This document shows, in pieces, positions 61,710-64,000 of a stretch of 64,000 nucleotides of DNA (position 1 is its first letter; every line of letters starts with the position of its first letter). The position numbers were made by a program, and so were the translations under genes. Location of the stretch: positions 1 to 64,000 of the forward strand of contig JNDT01001943.1 in assembly GCA_000697055.1 (NCBI GenBank), written 5' to 3'. The notes beneath the pieces are model-generated. The model ran no database searches and was not told the origin of the DNA. It saw only the letters and a program-made list of their open reading frames with translations. The DNA comes from Saksenaea vasiformis B4078 (taxonomy: Eukaryota; Mucoromycota; Mucoromycetes; Mucorales; Saksenaeaceae).

Positions 61710-62290
61710 TCCTTTGGCTCTGTTCATTTTACATCCCCGCTATGTACTTTCAACGGGACATGCATCCAGGATCACTCGTGTCTTTTGATGGATTGTTTAG
61801 CCTGTATGACCTCTGTCCCGAATGGTCTCGGCTGTGGTGGCGTTTTTACCCATCACTTAAGCAAGTAAATAAATGTTGTCGCACTCAGTATCAGTCATCC
61901 TGTACGATAGATTGCTGGACGTTGTATCGCTTTAAGTCCTCTGCAGTGCGTTTCAATTGGTCACTCTCAGTGCCAATCTCCTCCACTCTCCCACCCATCA
62001 CGGTGCGGGGTACGGCCTCCATGAAATCATGGAGTAACCCTTCGGAGGGTTAAGTAAAATGACATCCAAGTATTTTTCCGTTTACTAACCATGAACGAAT
62101 CTTTATGCTGTCTACATGAATTTCGCGTCCATCGAGGACCGCGCTAATGTGAGTAGTATATGAATTTGTTGCAACTTATGCATTAACGAACGCATACTTG
62201 ATTCTTTTTTTTTTTAACGTAGAAGTGGCTCCTCATGGACGCAAAAATTTATATAGATTAGCGTAAAACCTGTTCAGTAAACGGTATTCT
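61710..62290 (+). repeat. Degenerate dispersed repeat, copy 2 (partner 30370-30930)
   Basis: Collinear with 30370-30930 (CCTTTGGCTCTGTT, ATGACCTCTGTCCCGAA, AAGCAAGTA, CCGTTTACTAACC, CTTTATGCTGT). This copy keeps a longer readable frame (YDLCPEWSRLWWRFYPSLKQ) than the other, which may reflect an ancestral coding part. No terminal repeats were defined. Confidence 0.65.
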
Positions 62291-64000
62291 GTGTCCACGT
62301 TGCCCTGCATCGAGAATTGACCCATAAAAGCGTTAGATTATTTGCAAGCCTTACGACTTCTGGAGCTCAAATAACTGGTCATAAAGCATTTTTATTGGAT
62401 GTGATAGAACGTATTTGTATATCATTGAACGCAGTGTTTTCTCCGTCCAACGTGACATGCCCTTTTCTCTTTAGCTTCTCATATTGCATTGGTATCTGGA
62501 CATATATAATACGATACCATACGACACAATACAGTTTACAAGATCATCTATCACAGAACGAAAAAGAAATTTAGCATGGCACTCATAAAAATCATTAATG
62601 TCATAATGAACCTGATCTCACCGAAGCGCTCTTTTTCGTTGCACCTCAAGTTGCTTTCAGGCTTGCTTTCTGTAGCGATGGGGGCCTTTGAAATTTACCC
62701 CGCCAGCGAAAACTCAGTTGCCGATTTATCACCGAATCCATTGCTGCAGAACATACACACTGCTTGATCGCTTGTTATGTTTGTCTTCTTCAGAAGCCGG
62801 TGAAAATAGAAGTATGAAGTAAATCACTCAGATCATTCCATTTTTTATCGTCTTTGCTTACTCTGGCTCACACGCTTCCATTTTCTGTTTACGTTTGTCC
62901 AGTCAGGGTCATACCAATTTATCTAAGCAAACTGAGACGGCTTAAGACTCATTATGGCACCGTTGTTCAAATATGGAGCCAGAATAGTTTCATCTGTTGT
63001 AATCCAGCGAGAGCTTTCTTTAGTGGATGGTGACAGTTGGTCAGATCAGGGAACATTGTATTGATAGGTGCTCAATGTGGCAAGACGAAATAGCCTATCA
63101 ACTGGTAAGAATGTCGCAGAATTTCCTGCAATAAAAATGAAAATGTTTATGGAAGACTTTGCTATCGAGATGAATACAGCCAACGACGGAAAAGAAATAT
63201 GACCTTAATGGGATTGAACGTTTCATTCGCTTTTCTCAAGACGTTCAGTGATAAAACAATGGAGTGATGTATGATTCCTCAGTCTAGCGCTGACACAATT
63301 TCCCATTAAGGCGAAAATAAATAATGTGTGGGGCGAAACCCCAAGCCATACCGCTTTCAAAAGCGACAAATGCTGTCAACTTGAAGATCATGTGTGAAAC
63401 GGATGATTCCGGTACCCAAGTACCGAGGATGTCGTATAGAAGGACGTATGTCGATATCCTATGCTGAAGGTGTCGTATCGTTTGTTTTTTCCCCCTATAT
63501 ATGTTATTTTCCTACACTCTCTTGGCCCACATCCTCTTACTTCTTATCCTTTTGCCTCGTATCCTTCTTGATCATTCTCTTAGTGCAGTCGGATATTCAA
63601 ATAGACTCCGCAATTAGCGGTTTTCAAAGGAAAAGCTCTCGTCTTTTCCCATGCATTTTCTTTAATCTTTCACTCTTAACGACAGAAACCAAAAGGAAGG
63701 ACTGGCTGTTTTCCCGCAAAAAAAACAAAGCCTAAATCAGCTATACCCAGATAATACATTTTCAAGTTAAACGCTATGCTCGCGCAGAGTGAGCATGCGT
63801 CGAATCGCAGCAAGCACTTTTTCCCAAACCCCAGGTCGTTGATTTACATGTGAAGTGCTGAAGGTCCCGTTTCGGGGCGAGGCTGGATACTAATGGTGCC
63901 CACACTATAATACGTGAACGGGAGCCCCGTTCCGTTGCGTTCCTCCAATCGCTTGTCATCGCAGCGCCGATTTAATCGAGTAACCCCGGCGAATGTGACG
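62291..64000. other. No supported gene to the right edge
   Basis: Frames at 62576-62767 and 63394-63735 and a minus frame at 63959-63774 lack family signal and splice context. Nothing else was identified. Confidence 0.5.

Noticed and set aside
63325..63350. Short hairpin around GGGGCGAAACCCC
   Set aside because: The stem is too short and there is no gene context to call a terminator or RNA element.

Overview
The window is fungal nuclear DNA, most likely from an early-diverging filamentous fungus (Mucoromycota type). The reasons are intron-rich protein genes with introns of about 45-70 bases, degenerate Tc1/mariner-like transposons, and a Fanzor1-type (TnpB-like) gene. It also carries genes that budding yeast lacks or has diverged, such as LMBRD2-like, CCDC47-like and AFG2B/SPATA5L1-like. 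No tRNA, rRNA or CRISPR array was seen. Gene assignments come from reading translated exons. Exon borders were worked out by hand and are inferences.

Left part (1-14 kb): a partial unknown gene on the minus strand, a dead Tc1-like element, CCT6 (chaperonin zeta), a small coiled-coil ORF, RPS3, a RING-CH membrane E3-like gene convergent with RPS3, decayed minus-strand coding segments, and a Ser/Thr-rich single-pass membrane protein. From 14 to 20.9 kb there is no intact gene. The minus strand from 15.2 to 17.1 kb does carry long coding-like segments joined by plausible introns but broken by frameshifts, so it looks like an unidentified decayed gene.

Middle part (21-45 kb): a 9-exon gene for a giant Sel1-repeat protein (about 1,776 residues, possible N-myristoylation), then a compact protein with two WWE-like domains. 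A mobile-element zone follows: a DDE transposase relic (32.5-33.5 kb); a Fanzor1-like gene (34.6-41.8 kb) split in exon 4 by a 3.9 kb DDE transposon, which itself contains a 1.34 kb Tc1-like element; another Tc1 relic (42.4-43.4 kb); and a second Fanzor C-terminal relic (about 44.6-45.1 kb).

Right part (45.8-64 kb): a housekeeping block with an AFG2B-like tandem AAA ATPase divergent from MCD4/PIGN (GPI ethanolamine phosphate transferase 1), a small unknown gene, a CCDC47-like ER protein, an LMBRD2-like membrane protein and a zinc-independent medium-chain oxidoreductase. Several of these act in secretory-pathway membranes. They are separate transcription units, and I infer no operon-like cooperation. 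The last 2.6 kb holds a degenerate dispersed repeat and no convincing gene.

The points most worth a second look are the nested insertion inside the Fanzor gene, a candidate 3-base microexon in RPS3, repeated use of AAG as a 3' splice site, and the undecoded 11-20 kb region.
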